DNA from: Annona cherimola | Taxonomy: Eukaryota; Streptophyta; Magnoliopsida; Magnoliales; Annonaceae | Direction: 5' to 3' | Assembly (NCBI GenBank): GCA_030490835.1 | Contig: CM059972.1 | Location: 48,401,452-48,465,451, forward strand | DNA: 64,000 nucleotides | Notes under the pieces: generated by a model | What the model was told of the DNA's origin: nothing | Database searches by the model: none | The model's input: the letters and a program-made list of their open reading frames with translations, nothing else | Translations under genes and position numbers: made by a program | In this document: one piece after another, positions 22,013-34,552 of the stretch | How positions within the stretch are numbered: the stretch's first letter is position 1 | Layout: each line of letters begins with the position of its first letter

Positions 22013-25000
22013 TGTGGCGCCCCGAACCGAGGCATCCATATAGTCCTTACTCCAAGATCTTGTCGATTGGTAAGTGTGAATCAGGATTATTGCCCTGATC
22101 ACGCGGCGGGTTCTTAAATGGATCTCGTTCAATTTTTTTTCATTTCTTTTTCTTTCATCATATAAACATATACTCATCATCATTCATAATGGACTTATCC
22201 ATAACATCATAAATCATCAACTTCTCATATTATTCATCACTTCATAATTTCATACAACCTATGTCTTTTTCATCATATCCCATTAGGGAATCTATTCATA
22301 CAAAAATCTACTAACCTTTGTAGATTTCTCTTTTCCTTTAGCAACATATGTCCTTCATTTCTTGGCTTTCCCTACACCTGTCTGAGGTTGGAAAAATAAA
22401 ACATGAGTCGAAACTCAATAAGCAAGCATTTTTCATTTTAAATGCATTCCTCTCCATTCGATAGAAGACACTTATCAAGTGATCAACTACCAACGGAATA
22501 GAAATCTTTTCGTAAACCATTTTTGGAAACCTTTCATAAACCACTCATGAAAATCATTCGTAAATGCATTTCTCTCCATTCGATAGGAGACACTTAGCAA
22601 GTGATCAACTATCAATGGAATAGAAACTTTTTCATAAACATTGGATGTGCAAATGTTTCCTTTCTACTCCTAACATAAACCTTCGTGTGCGGGTACGCTA
22701 GCTCAGGGAACATCTCACATAACATGGTCCAATACGCCGGCTGTCTCCGACTTGGCCTCATCAAGGGGAACCTCTCTTCCTCTTGACGCCTACATGGTTC
22801 CTACATGTATGACTTTTGATTTCCCCAGCGTTATATACCTCTTATACCAGGTAACTTGTCATTCTCATGTAGAGAATTATTTGCACCATCCCTTAAAAAC
22901 ATAATTTCAAATCCATGCTTTCTTTTTCAATCCATGTATGAAAATGCAATGCATTCATTCAAACATAACATTCCTTTGCCTCCACCTCTGGGAAGACGCC
23001 GTCGGCACACAGCCCATACGACTCGGCAATAATGAAGGGGGACTCTCTGATCCGCTTTCTACCTTCACCAAAGCCTCTTCCTTATACATCATACATGTGC
23101 ACATGTCTATGAACATCACATGATATCAATATGCCGGCATGACTTTTCATAAAAACTCATAAACATTCATCATTTCAAAACATTATAGGAATGGCCATCC
23201 TTAAACACATTTCATAAATACTTGGGAATAAAATCATATTTTCAAAAGGGTTTGCTTGCTTACCTCCTCAGTCCGTGTCCTCCACCTTTTCCTTTCCTTT
23301 TTTTCCTATACAAGGAAAATGGATATTTTATCCATTCATTCTATGTTTACTTTCCATGCTTGCTTTATAACACCTTTCATTACCTCATTCCCATAGAGGT
23401 TAATTGTATAAAGATATTTAGTCATTACTCATTTATATGGATTTTTATCCATAAATCCTTTAAAAATTCCATCCATATGTCCTCATAAAATATAAAAATA
23501 AATCTCAATTTTTTCCCCAAATCACGCTGTTTATTGTTCATAATTACTGTTCATGTTAATGTTCACGTTACTGTTCATCCGAGGTTACTGTTCACAGAGA
23601 CGTGGTTACTGTTCATAGGTTCCAAAAATTGATATTTTTCCAAAAATAAAAAATACCATGACATACCTTATGCCTAGTATATCATAGGACATTTCATACA
23701 TTTTGAATTTATCATCATTTACTTGGCCAAAAAAATCATTTTCTCCATATACTAAAAATCAACATAAATTCACTTAAGCATAATCCTTAATTTTAAAAAT
23801 TCTGAAATTAATATATCATCATTACAACATCATATTTATTATAATCATACATCCCAAATCATCATTTATCAAATTTGGAGCATTATTTCCACATATCATA
23901 CATGATTTCCCCGAATGCTCTATCTTTTCTCCAAATTTTTGATGTTTCGGTATGATTCCAATTAAGCATTATAACTTTACTTATTTTCTCATGCTTAGGC
24001 ATTATCTAAGCATGATTTTACCCTACTTAACATCCAAAATAAATTTGGGAAGAAATTGCTTACCTCAAGTGGAGAACTTCTCATTTCCTTCCCATTTTCT
24101 CTTTCCTTCCTTCTCTCCTTCTCTCTCTATGGCCAAAACGTGTTTTGGGGGTGGGAATGCTTGAATTGCTCAAGCTTGGAGTGCCTTTGGACGTCCACCC
24201 CTGCCCCCTATTTATACTTTTTGATTTTCCACATATTTGCAATTTACCCCCTCTTGCTTGAGGTGTAAATTTGCAAATGTGTTTTTTTCTAATTTTAAAA
24301 GGTACATGGAGCATTGTGCAGCCCCCCCAGGCCTGCTCCAGAAGCCCTATTGCAGCCCAATATTTACCTATTTTTTTATTTTTTTTAAATTAATTAATTT
24401 AGGCTAAATTAATTCTAGCCATTGATCTTTGATGAGGATGATCATGGGCCATTGGATCATGCCCCAAAAGTCCATGCTCCAGCAGCAATTGCAGGCTTTG
24501 CATTAATTTTATTTAATTAAAATTAATCAAAGTCAAATGCCATTAATGAAAAAGTAAAGTTACTTTTTCCCTTTTCAAATGACATTTAATCTTAACCCTT
24601 AATTCATGATCCTTGATTAATCTTGGACCATTCATAATATCCATCATCATATCTTGGCCACCCATAAAAAATTTCATCTTGATCCGATGTCCGGATGGCA
24701 AGATATGAATTTTTCTTCATTTTCTTCAAAAATCAATTAAAAATCCGAAAATTCATATTTTAATCAAAAAAACATTTTTGTCCTGTAGTGGGAAGCTTCC
24801 TTTTTCGTCTTTTATGATTAAGTTAATCCAAAGTGATTAACTTAACATATTTCCTTAATCCCACGTTTACTATTCACATTTCACTATTCACGTGCACTAT
24901 TCATCCGAATTTCCTGCATAAGTATTTTAACCTTCATTTCCATATATTTCATATCTATCAATATATATTTCTCAAATATATTACCTAGGGTTTACAACCC

Positions 25001-25037
25001 TAGGGTTTTGTACACGTCTCAAAGATCGGGGTTCCAC
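22013..25037 (-). mobile_element. Solo LTR, TGTGGCGCC family, copy B
   Basis: 3025 bp, TGTGGCGCC to TTCCACA, with the perfect duplication CCTGT (22008-22012, 25038-25042). It is the longest copy of the family, in the same orientation as A, C and D. It contains the conserved block around 22985-23080 shared by A, B, D and E, and the TATAAATA box at 24216-24209. It is inserted in the copia leader, 82 bp from copy C. Confidence 0.9.
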
Positions 25038-25119
25038 ACCTGTGAAACAGGTCCACCCACGTGCAAAAGAATGCTGGCTATGGGTCCAAGCCCAAGCCCA
25101 ACTCGCAACAGAGACAGCA

Positions 25120-27669
25120 TGTGGCGCCCCGATCCGAGGTGCCTAGAAGCCTTACTCCGGGATCATTTTGATTGGTAAACGTGACTCAGGATTGTTGCCC
25201 TGATCACACGGCATGATTTTTTTTTTTTCATTAATACATGAAAAATTTCTATCATTCATCTATCATGAAATATATTTCACATATCACAGTTATGAACCAA
25301 AAATGTTTCATAAAACAAAAATATTCATTTCCATCTCAAAATTATCATCATTGTCTTTACATAAAATTTACATATACAATATTTCATCAAAACTACATGT
25401 CATTTTACATGCTGCCTTCATTATCTTTTTCTGTCTGTTGTTGAAAAAGCATGGGTGAGTAATAATACTCAGTAAGCAAGCTATACATAATTTTTCAATC
25501 ATTTTCATGCATTTCATAAAATGCAAATGCAATGCATACATAGCATTCATGACATTCCTTTGGATGCGACGCTAGCTAGGCGTCCATCCCATACATGCTC
25601 CCATTTCAGGGAGGTCGCCGCCGGCCTGGGCCTATTAAGCGACTTGGCAATAGCGAGGGGGACATCCGGTCCGCTTACTACCTCGACTAAGGCCTATTCC
25701 TCGTGCACATGCTCATTCTCATACACATGCCGGCATGATATTTGCAAATCATAAACAATTTCATAAAAAGTATTTAATAAATAATTTTACAAAATGAACT
25801 TCAGTTCATGTAAAGCAGTTATAGGTATGGCCAACCTTAAATAAATTTCATAAAGCAACTTGCAAACAATTTCAAGCATTTTGGAAATAATTTGCAAAAC
25901 ATATAACTTGCTTACCTTCTTAGGAGGTGTCTTCGACCTTCTCTTTTCCTTTTCCTATTCAAAGAGAAATGATATTTTCATTTCTTCTATTCAAGCTGTT
26001 TCCCATGCATGCTCTATATTATTTGGGCATTATTTCTTTATGTGGATATTTTTATCCATAGGTTCTTTAAAATTTTCATCCTTATAATTAAATATTAATC
26101 TCAAATTTTCTTCAAAATCACGCTGTTTACTGTAGCAGGTCACTGTAGCACAATACTGTAGCAGATCACTGTAGCATATTACTGTTCATCCGAGTTACTG
26201 TTCACAGAGACGTGGTTACTGTTCATGGGTTCCAAAAATTGATATTTTTTCCAAAAATAAAAAATACCATGACATACCTTATGCCTAGTATATCATAGCA
26301 CATTCAATATATTTTGAATTTATCATCATTTACTTGGTGAAAAAAATTATTTTCTCCATATACTAAAAATCAACATAAATTCACTTAAGCATAATCCTTA
26401 ATTTCAAAAATCATGAAATTAATATTTCATTATTCTAACATCATATTTATCATAATCATACATCCCAAATCATCATTTATCAATTTTGGAGCATTATTTT
26501 CACATATCATATGCTATCTTCCCAAATACCCTATCTTTGCTCCAAATTTTTTATGTTTCGGCACAATTCCATTTAAACATTATATCTATACTTATTTTCT
26601 CATTCTTGGGGATTATCTAAGTATGGTTTTACCTTACTTAACATCCAAAAGAAATTTGGGTAGAAATCACTTACCCAAAGTGGAGATACGCCTATTTTTC
26701 TCGCACTTTCTCTCTCCAACCTTCTATTCTTCAAGACTAAAACGTATGGGGATGGAAAATGAAGTTGCTCAAGTGATTTTTGAGCTGGGATGGCTGTGAA
26801 TTTCGTCCATGGCCTGCTCCTCTATTTATAGGGGTCCATTTTTCATGAATTTGCAATTTACCCCCTCTAGCTTAGGGTGTAAACTTGCAAATGTGTTTTT
26901 TTCTAATTCCCCAAAGGTTCTTAGAGCCTTGTGCAGCCTCGCTACTTTTCTCCAGCAGCCCTATTTTGCAGGCCTATTTTTCCTATTTTTTATTTTTTTA
27001 ATTTAATTAATTTTAAGCTAATTAAATCTAAACCCTTGATTTTTGATTTGGATGAATTTGGACCATTGATCAAAGTCAAATGGTAATAAATTCCCCTGCT
27101 CACGCCCCCTGCCCTTGCTGCTTTTCATTAATTATTTTTTATTATTATTTAAAAAAAGTCAAAAGTAGCATTTAATAAAAGTTAAGCTACTTTTTGATTT
27201 TTTTCATTTGACGTTTTATCTTGACCTTTGATTTGTGATTTTTATCATATCTTAATCCATTCATCATGTCCATCATGAATTTTTAACCATCCATAAAAAA
27301 TTTCATCGAATTCTGACGCCCGGATTGCAATTTATGAATTTTTTTCTATTTTTCCACAAAAATCCAAATTTGAATTAAAATATCCAAAAGAATTGCTATT
27401 TTGTCTTGTAGTGATTAAATCTCCATTTCGTCTTTTTGTGATTAAGTTAATCCAAGTGATTAACTCTTAATCACGTGTCTTAGCCCCAGTTACTATTCAC
27501 GTCACTATTCACGGGTTAAATTCGTAATTGCATTATTTCAATCTCCAATATACATATCCATCAATATAATTCATGAATTTTCATTTATTCATAAAATAAT
27601 TACAAAATTACAAATATCGAAATGACGCGTATACGGTCGAAATGACGCGCATACGGTCGGGGTTTCACA
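25120..27669 (-). mobile_element. Solo LTR, TGTGGCGCC family, copy C
   Basis: 2550 bp with the perfect duplication CAGCA (25115-25119, 27670-27674). It is more diverged from A, B, D and E, and carries several CTGTAGCA repeats (about 26128-26185) where the others have CTGTTCA. TATAAATA at 26830-26823. The 82 bp between B and C, and 27670-27982 beyond, are copia leader. Confidence 0.88.
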
Positions 27670-27982
27670 CAGCAGGTGCCCCTTTGCAAATTTACATGAC
27701 TAAGGTATCTTTTCTGTAATTTCCCTTTAACCATGGTGTTTCGTATAAAATTGTCTTGATTTAGGGGGTTTTGTGCAAATATTCCCATCTTCTTTCCTAA
27801 ACGCAACCTTATGCCAGGAAACCCTAACCCTAGCTGCCCATAACCCACCGTCACATTTCCCCGCCACCACCGCCATCCAGCTCGCCAGCGTTGCTACCGG
27901 CAGCAGCACCACGCCATTGCCAGCATTCTATCCAGCAGCCACCTCCGTAGGCAGAGGAGATGGGTTTCTCCGGCACGACACG
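27670..27982 (-). other. Copia leader segment
   Basis: Lies between solo LTR C and the solo Athila LTR. It is GC-rich with GCCACC-type repeats and passes, across the Athila LTR, into similar sequence at 30320-30760. Short open frames such as 27727-27912 have no recognisable domain. Confidence 0.55.
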
Positions 27983-28778
27983 TGATAAGTGGAAATTAAT
28001 AATATATTTTGTGGGCATTTTATACCTATTTGGTGGGTAATTAATTGGGTTTAATGTGAAATTTGGTGTTAAACATGGATTTGCAACATTTTGATATTAA
28101 ATATTAATTTCAGGTTATTTAAATAATGTTTATAATCTTTTGGCTTGAAATTACATTATAATTGTTGCCATGAAATTAAACGAGCTTGAAATAATTTATA
28201 TAGTGATAACCCACTAATGTTTTTTTATCAATTAATGATCTAAATATTTTTTTATGCAGGTTTGCAAGTTCAAGAGTGGGCCCACAAAATCATCAACGTC
28301 CAGTTAATTAAATCAGCACCGGCCATCATGTCCAAATTAATCCACCCAAAAATTTCAAATCCTTGCAGAAATTCCAAGTTCCGCAATCATCCAAATTATT
28401 CATACAACATGCTGTCCATACATTAATCCAAACAGAAAATCAAAAGGCGGAAATTATCAGTGTCGTCCATTTTTTTTATCCAGCAAAGTTTTCATGCAGA
28501 AAAGCCGTCCAAAGCTTAGTTCAACAGCCGGGATTTCAACAAGTCATTCACTGCCTAAGTTGTCCTTATTTTCCACCGTTCAAAGCTGTCTAGAAATCAA
28601 TTAAATCTTAACCATCCATCCCTAAAATCCTGCTATGATTCAGCCTACCCAATCACGGTCCAGAAAATCAGCAATTGACCCACCGCCTAAAATTTATCCA
28701 GCCACTGTTTAATGTTGCAGCCTAGCCATCCGTTCTTTTCAATCAGCAATTAATTCAACCATCAACATCCAGCCATTG

Positions 28779-29014
28779 TGCAGCAAGGTAATGCTGCTGC
28801 GCACTCTTTAGCCGATCTGGTGTCTGTTTCGGCGTCTGACCACCAGCTTTGGTGGGGTAACACCCCCCCCAAGCCATTTTTTGGAAGATCTGTACAGATA
28901 ATTTTTTGGCAATGAATTGCTTGGATTACTCCATCCATAACCCCTTCCACATTGAAAGGGGTTAGGGACTGAGTATACCCATTTTATCAAAAAAAAAAAA
29001 AAAAAAAAAAAAAA
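28779..29014 (+). mobile_element. SINE-like retroposon with poly(A) tail
   Basis: A 236-bp body ending in a run of about 27 A is flanked by the 12-bp direct repeat ATCCAGCCATTG (28767-28778 and 29015-29026). A tail plus a variable-length duplication is typical of LINE-mobilised retroposition. No protein frame of note. I cannot identify clear polymerase III A and B boxes, so it may instead be the truncated 3' end of a LINE or a retrocopy of another RNA. Confidence 0.75.
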
Positions 29015-29375
29015 ATCCAGCCATTGAATCCCATCTAGGCCGTTGATTAATTGAAGCTGTCCAGAAGTGTCCAGCAAAAATTGCAGTCGTCCAACACCCA
29101 AGCAGAAATCAGGGCCCACCTCAGATCCACTGTCCACAATCAGAAATTCTGCACCGTCCAGCAGCCAAAATCCAGCTGTCCGTGCAATGCATCCAGACCG
29201 TCCATCACCAAGTTGTCCACCAGATTTGTTCAAAGATCACAGTCCTAATCATCCACGCAAACTCCAGCACATATCATATTCTCCAGCACGCATCTGAATT
29301 GGATGCGTTAAAATTGGCGCAACGGCATGTGCGAAAAAGAGGGTTACGCAATCATGGGAAGACCTGGTGCACTCC

Positions 29376-29383
29376 TATAAATA
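29376..29383 (+). promoter_or_regulatory. TATA box of the solo Athila LTR
   Basis: TATAAATA within CTCCTATAAATAGAGG, in the same relative place as in the paired LTR at 10414-10421. Confidence 0.65.
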
Positions 29384-30319
29384 GAGGACAGCAGAAATTC
29401 AAGAGCAAAAGGAGAGAGGACAGAAAAATTCCAGCAGAATTTTGAGAGGAGGTGGAGAGCACAGGCAAGAGGCGGACTGGCAAGTTGCGTGGAGCGGCCA
29501 ACACACCATCGGGAGCTTCAAACTAATTAGCCTTCCTATCTTTTCCTTTTTTTAATTTTTATTGTCTTGTTTAAGATGGATTTGGATTTTTATTTTATTT
29601 TGGATTTAAACATGCTTAGCTAAACCCTAAATCTAAGGTTTAGGATGTACCATGCGTACAATGTAACATGGTGTGGATTTTTAATTTATTTATGATGGAT
29701 ATTGTTGTTAATTTAATATCTTGTGATTTTTATGCTTGCTTTGTACATGGGCCCATACTTTGGCATGATTTCATATATTAGGTGATGGAACCGAGAGGTG
29801 GAAATCTAATATACGACAATCGAGATATTAAACCTGAAAATCTAAGACCATGAAAATAGGCATGATGACCTTAAAGAATTTCATGAACAAACCACAGAAC
29901 TTAATAGATTTTAATTAACTTAATCTCATGAGAATAGGTGGTTAAGAATATTATGGTACGCCTTGTAGGTTTCGAGAGAAGGTGCAAGGATAAATTAAGG
30001 TTTGTTCTCCTTTAACAAACAATATCCAAAATTAAATCATTATATCACTACCAATTGCAAAAGAAGCATGTGAAATCCTAGACCCTAGGTACTCGCACTC
30101 TCGTTTTCTCTACTCGTTCTAATTTGCAATTTTCTCTTCCCATTTTTTATTTCTTTTTCATTTTATTCTCTTCCCACTTTTCTATTTTATTTGCTATATT
30201 CTCTTCATATCTGACATGAAAGCGTTTAAAAGTAAAATATATAGTCCTAAATTCCCTGTGGATCGATAATTTATATACTACAATCTACGACCGGTGCACT
30301 TGCGGTGAAATTATGAACA

Positions 30320-31180
30320 GCACGGCACCACATGATCTGCCAGCCTCCCAACAGGTTGTCGTTCTAGTCCAGCACGTCGCCGGTGAAGAAAACCTAGCAG
30401 CCGCTACACAGCGCCACCACCGCACCAGCCGTCCATTTCCGCAAGCGCCACCCAGCACTGTTGTCTTCTCCGACAGCAAACTGCAGCAGAAGTGATGGGT
30501 TTTCTTGGCATCGCCGCTACTACCGCCCAAACGCTGTGTCACCGGAAGCCGCCGTCCAGCAGCCTCGTCTTCTTCGGCACAGCTTCTAGCAGCGATAAAT
30601 CACAGCAGCCCGTCCAGTGCCCAGCCGTCGTCCGGTAGCTGCCCATTGCTGCCATCCCGAATCTTGCGGCCACCATTGCAGCCAACGGCAGCAATGGAGT
30701 CCCATCCAAGCAACCCACGACTAGGTGATGGGTTATTTTAATTAAGTTCCAAGCATCCCGTCCATGCATAGCAATAGCATCCAGGCGGAATCGGTCTAGC
30801 ATCCTGCCGCCGCCTGCCCTTTTTTTAATAATAAATCCCGAGCCCCAGAATAAATCCCCAAAGTCGTATGATCCAGACTTCTGTATGTCGTCACCGTCCG
30901 CCTTTTGTATGCGATGGTTCCTTTTGGGTTTGATTAGGCAGCCATTAAAAATGGGTCATGGCATGAACATGGCAGCAAGTTTCTTTTTCACGAATAAATC
31001 TATATGATCCCGACTTGAATTAACAACATGTATAAATTAGAATCCATGCTTTCAAATCATGCAGCATCCATAATAGCAGAAATATTATAACATGAATTCA
31101 AAATCTGACGGGCTGAATTATTTAAACAAAAAGCCAAAATTTTCATAAATCCTTCTTAATAATTTAACATGAAGATTGGA
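30320..31180 (-). other. Copia 5' leader next to the primer site
   Basis: GC-rich from 30320 to about 30840 with many CCAGCAG/GCCGCC motifs, then AT-richer to the primer site. The open frames (30285-30542, 30539-30802 and others) reflect composition rather than a gene: no domain and no continuity. Long leaders before gag occur in some plant copia elements. Confidence 0.55.
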
Positions 31181-31191
31181 CTCTGATACCA
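31181..31191 (-). other. Primer binding site, initiator methionine tRNA type
   Basis: Minus strand TGGTATCAGAG, two bases inside the 5' LTR end. This is the common copia primer site and shows that the element runs leftwards from here. Confidence 0.9.
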
Positions 31192-31193
31192 CT

Positions 31194-31653
31194 TGTTGGG
31201 AAAACCTTATTGATTAAATCCATAATCACCCCAGGATCCTCCATGCTAAATCACTAAGAAAATAAAATCATAAGCGGAAGCGTACCTGAACCCGTGGAGG
31301 CAGTTGTTCTTGAATTATGTGGTTTCTGGGTCTTCCAAGTTAATGCCCTAGGGTTTTCTAGAGAAGGTGGCTCCTCTTTTCTACTGATGGGATGTTAGAA
31401 AAGAAACCTTGATATGTGCATCACCTGGAGACCACAACCGTTTATATAGGAAGTCTATCTTTCGTATTTTTAATTTAGCCCATCATAAAAATATAAATTA
31501 GAAATTAGGCGGTAGGGTTTCTACGCATAGAAGACCCATACTTTATTAGATAGTTTAGGCCCATAGAACCTTATAAGATCGCTTAAGTTTTGGGCCACTA
31601 TTTATAATAGCGTATATATATAATTGATATATATGTGTGTCCAAAATCCAACA
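31194..31653 (-). repeat. Copia 5' LTR
   Basis: 460 bp, TGTTGGGAAAACC to AAAATCCAACA on the plus strand, perfect TG...CA ends read either way. It pairs with 3245-3710, and ACAAC follows at 31654-31658. Confidence 0.9.
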
Positions 31654-31658
31654 ACAAC

Positions 31659-32580
31659 AGCAACAAGAAAGAAGAACAAAAACATAAAGAGAAGTTAAAA
31701 CAACCAAATACAAACTCCTTTCTCTCTTTCCCGTGTTTTTTCCCGACTGTGTATATATATACCTGACACTTGCCTAGCTCTCTCTATTCATACATGTAAA
31801 ACGGGGTTTTCTGGTATAAAGCCGGGTGTATGTTATTCTCCCGTCTTCCCCTTTTACATTTTTTTGTAATCTAAATCATGTAGTCTGTTGTCACAGCTTG
31901 GATGACCAGTTGTTTGAAGTGAGTGAGTTAAGGACGTATAAGGTGAGAGATCCAAAATTAATTAAAGATATTTGTCTCATCACTCCTCCCTTGAAGTTAT
32001 GTTATGTCTGAGTCTGATACCCAGTCATTCAAGGTGTGTGACACAAAACAAATCATGCAATGTGTTTAAAGCTATTTTATTTAGCCTTTATATGAAAATA
32101 ATTTTATAATCATTAAAAAAATATAATTATAAAAAACCTCATGCATTTGTACTTGCACATTATATACAAATCTAATTAAAATATTTTCATATCAGACCGC
32201 CAAAACAAAATTTACTATATGTGGCTTTTTAATCAAAATTTAATTTCGTAATAAATTTTAATCAGATTTTAATTTGGCTACTACTGCAATTTTTAATTTG
32301 ACTGAATTTGATACCAAATGCAGCTAAATACCACATTATTTGCAACCAAAGTTTTATGATTATTTACAGCTAAATTTTAATAGCTATATTAAATATTATT
32401 TTTGCTACATTTAATTAAATGTCACCACTTAAAAGCAACCAAATATTACAACTAAATAGCTAACTATAGCCAAAAATATATTTATGACAATTAACTAATC
32501 CTTTACATGTGACTAAAAAATTAGCTACGTAAAATTAAATTTGTTGTGATGTACAAATTTTAATGAACTAAATATAGACC
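31659..32580. other. AT-rich intergenic DNA, no gene seen
   Basis: Right flank of the copia insertion. It holds a pyrimidine-rich stretch and a TATATATATA run near 31755, which could be a relic of a promoter, but no supported frame follows. The rest is AT-rich. Confidence 0.5.
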
Positions 32581-32790
32581 CAAGTGTATTTAGCTTATAT
32601 ATCAAAATTTACCCTTTTTAGATTTGTGTATATATTTTATGGAATTTTTAATTTTTAAAATTTTTTACATTTTTCATATGCGGAGGTGAGGGTGAGATGA
32701 GTGGAAAAAAAATTTTCTAAAAATTTATAAAATATATATAAGAATTAAAAATGTTAGCTTTTGGTATATAAACTAAGTACACTTAAGCCC
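32581..32790. mobile_element. MITE-like foldback
   Basis: About 85-bp inverted arms: the left begins CCAAGTGTATTTAGC and the right ends AAGTACACTTAAGCC. They pair through CTTATATATCAAAA and a run of T/A-rich sequence, with a short GC-richer centre (CGGAGGTGAGGG). Non-coding; superfamily not determined. Confidence 0.6.
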
Positions 32791-34305
32791 ATAATAAAAG
32801 TAAATTAAAATAAAAAAATATATTAAAAATTTAAAAATACATGAGGTTGTTGCTAAGTTAACCCATTGAATAGTATTATAACCCTGCAAAAACACCCTGA
32901 AGCCCTATTATCAACCCATTCATTGTCAGGGTTTATTATACAATACCTTTAAAGACTAGGGTTTCCATGCAAATATTCAAACCACCTGTACGGGTAACGG
33001 GCGTATTTTGCAAAAAATCCAAGCACCATTGACGTCGAAGCCCGCAAGCAGACAAGTGTGACGGACGCCAGCCCGTTGGAGTGTTGCGTGTGGCATTTTG
33101 GCCATATTCGCCGCCGGTGCGTTGTATTTTGCACTCGCAGCCAAACACACCACAGCGCTCTGCCTCGCCTTTTCACACGTTAGTGGGAATTGAAGATTTT
33201 CGAATGGAATATGTATTCTTTTATAATATTTTAAATTTTTTAATATAATTTTTATATTTTCGATATAATTTTTAATATACTTTTAATATTTTTAATATAA
33301 TTTTTTTTTATCTCCAATACACATTATTATATTCTCATCTTATTTTTTTTTATTCTACTCAAGCTTGTTTCAATCCTTCCGATCAAGCCTTAATGTTGCA
33401 AGCCCAAAAATGGGGAAGAAATTGCGACTATTTTCATCCGTTTCTTCAAAGTTTTTAAATACAATCTAATATGTTAACGTATATTTTCAACTTTTTTCAT
33501 CTTCTCACTTAAAAATGTTTAGCTATTTTACCTATTTAGATCATGAGGCCGAATCATACATGACTGGAAAAGATATCTTTAATTTATATATATGTAAGCC
33601 CTAAATCGATCATGTGAATTTTTTATTTTGAATATTTATATTTTAAATTTCTGAAAATAAAAATACGTAAAAAAAATATAAGTTGAAAATTTACCACTAA
33701 GTAAGGCCTTTCAATCTTCCATAAATCTATCGATTTATGAGCGGCCGTATAAGAGCGCTGTGGCTCAATGACAGTACTCTCTTTTTCTCACATCTTCATA
33801 TTCTTTTTTCTTCTCACCTTTTCATATTACTTCTCCTTCCGCCGTCCCATCCCTTCTATGTCGCGTATGAAAAGACCAAATGAATGGGGGTTGTTCATAG
33901 ATAGGATGATGTTAGAATGGAATTTTTCATTTTACAAAAATATTTTTCTCATTCTCAGAAAATAACAATTACGTTTTTCATTCTTAAGGCAGCAACATAC
34001 CACTGGACGGAAAGGTTGCGGGAAGTATCATGACAAGCTTCCTGACAAGCCCTTATTAGGATTCCCTTTCTCACACGGGCCAGGGTAAATTTGGTGATTT
34101 ATGGATTTACGAGTGGCCTAAATAAAAAAATTTAAAAGATTTTCTCGACAAATATGTGGGGCCCACATGCCTTTTTGTTGATTTCTAACCCAATAAATTT
34201 TAACAAAATATCAAATTTTATAAAGAAAACAACTTGTAAAAAATTTAAAAATATTTTTTTGATGCGATCACCGTGCCTCATTAATTATGGTTGGGGATCA
34301 GATTT
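32791..34305. other. Intergenic DNA, no gene seen
   Basis: A GC-richer island lies at about 32980-33190, with overlapping open frames on the minus strand that match nothing I recognise. The rest is AT-rich. I see no splice-supported gene. Confidence 0.45.
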
Positions 34306-34552
34306 TTATTTTATTTTATAATATGTATGGGAGTGGGGGATAAGATTTAATTCGAAGTTTTGTTATTGTCCCACCTTAGGTGTAAATAGGATTTTTATTT
34401 TATAATATGTATAGGAGTGGGGGATAAGATTTAATTTGAAGTTTTGTTATTGTCCCACCTTAGGTGTAAATAGGATTTTTATTTTATAATATGTATGGGA
34501 GTGGGGGATAAGATTTAATTTGAAGTTTTGTTATTGTACCACCTTGGGTTAG
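34306..34552. repeat. 84-bp tandem array, three units
   Basis: Units start at about 34306, 34390 and 34474. They are nearly identical, each containing AGTGGGGGATAAGATTTAAT and GTCCCACCTTAGG. The third ends in a diverged copy. Confidence 0.85.

Larger units (their letters stand above)
27983..30319 (+). mobile_element. Solo LTR of the Athila-type element
   Basis: 2337 bp, starting TGATAAGTGG and ending GTGAAATTATGAACA, related along its length to the 5' LTR at 9458-14461. Flanks are ACACG (27978-27982) and GCACG (30320-30324), a duplication with one difference. TATAAATA at 29376-29383 gives plus orientation. No primer site follows the end, so it is solo. It is inserted in the copia leader and interrupted by the retroposon at 28779-29014. 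Confidence 0.85.
3245..31653 (-). mobile_element. Ty1/copia retrotransposon, split by nested insertions
   Basis: Two same-orientation LTRs of 466 and 460 bp bound this interval and are flanked by the duplication ACAAC (3240-3244 and 31654-31658). On the minus strand a methionine-tRNA-type primer site follows the right LTR and a purine-rich tract precedes the left LTR. Removing the insertions leaves leader (31193-30320, 27982-27670, 25119-25038, part of 22012-19292), pol remnants (19560-19292, 14995-14462, 4921-3711) and LTRs, about 6.7 kb, a normal copia length. The peptide is continuous across two insertion points, which shows the pieces belong together. The flank is CAAC-rich, so the ACAAC match alone is weak. 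All coding parts are broken. Confidence 0.88.

Noticed and set aside
30285..30802. GC-rich open frames that look like a small gene
   Set aside because: They lie in the copia leader next to the primer site, and the same kind of sequence continues at 27670-27982 across an insertion.
31659..32030. Promoter and first exon of a gene disrupted by the copia insertion
   Set aside because: A TATATATATA run and pyrimidine-rich leader-like sequence are present, but no coding exon or splice site could be supported.
34306..34552. CRISPR-like array
   Set aside because: The 84-bp units are directly adjacent without unique spacers, and the DNA is plant nuclear.
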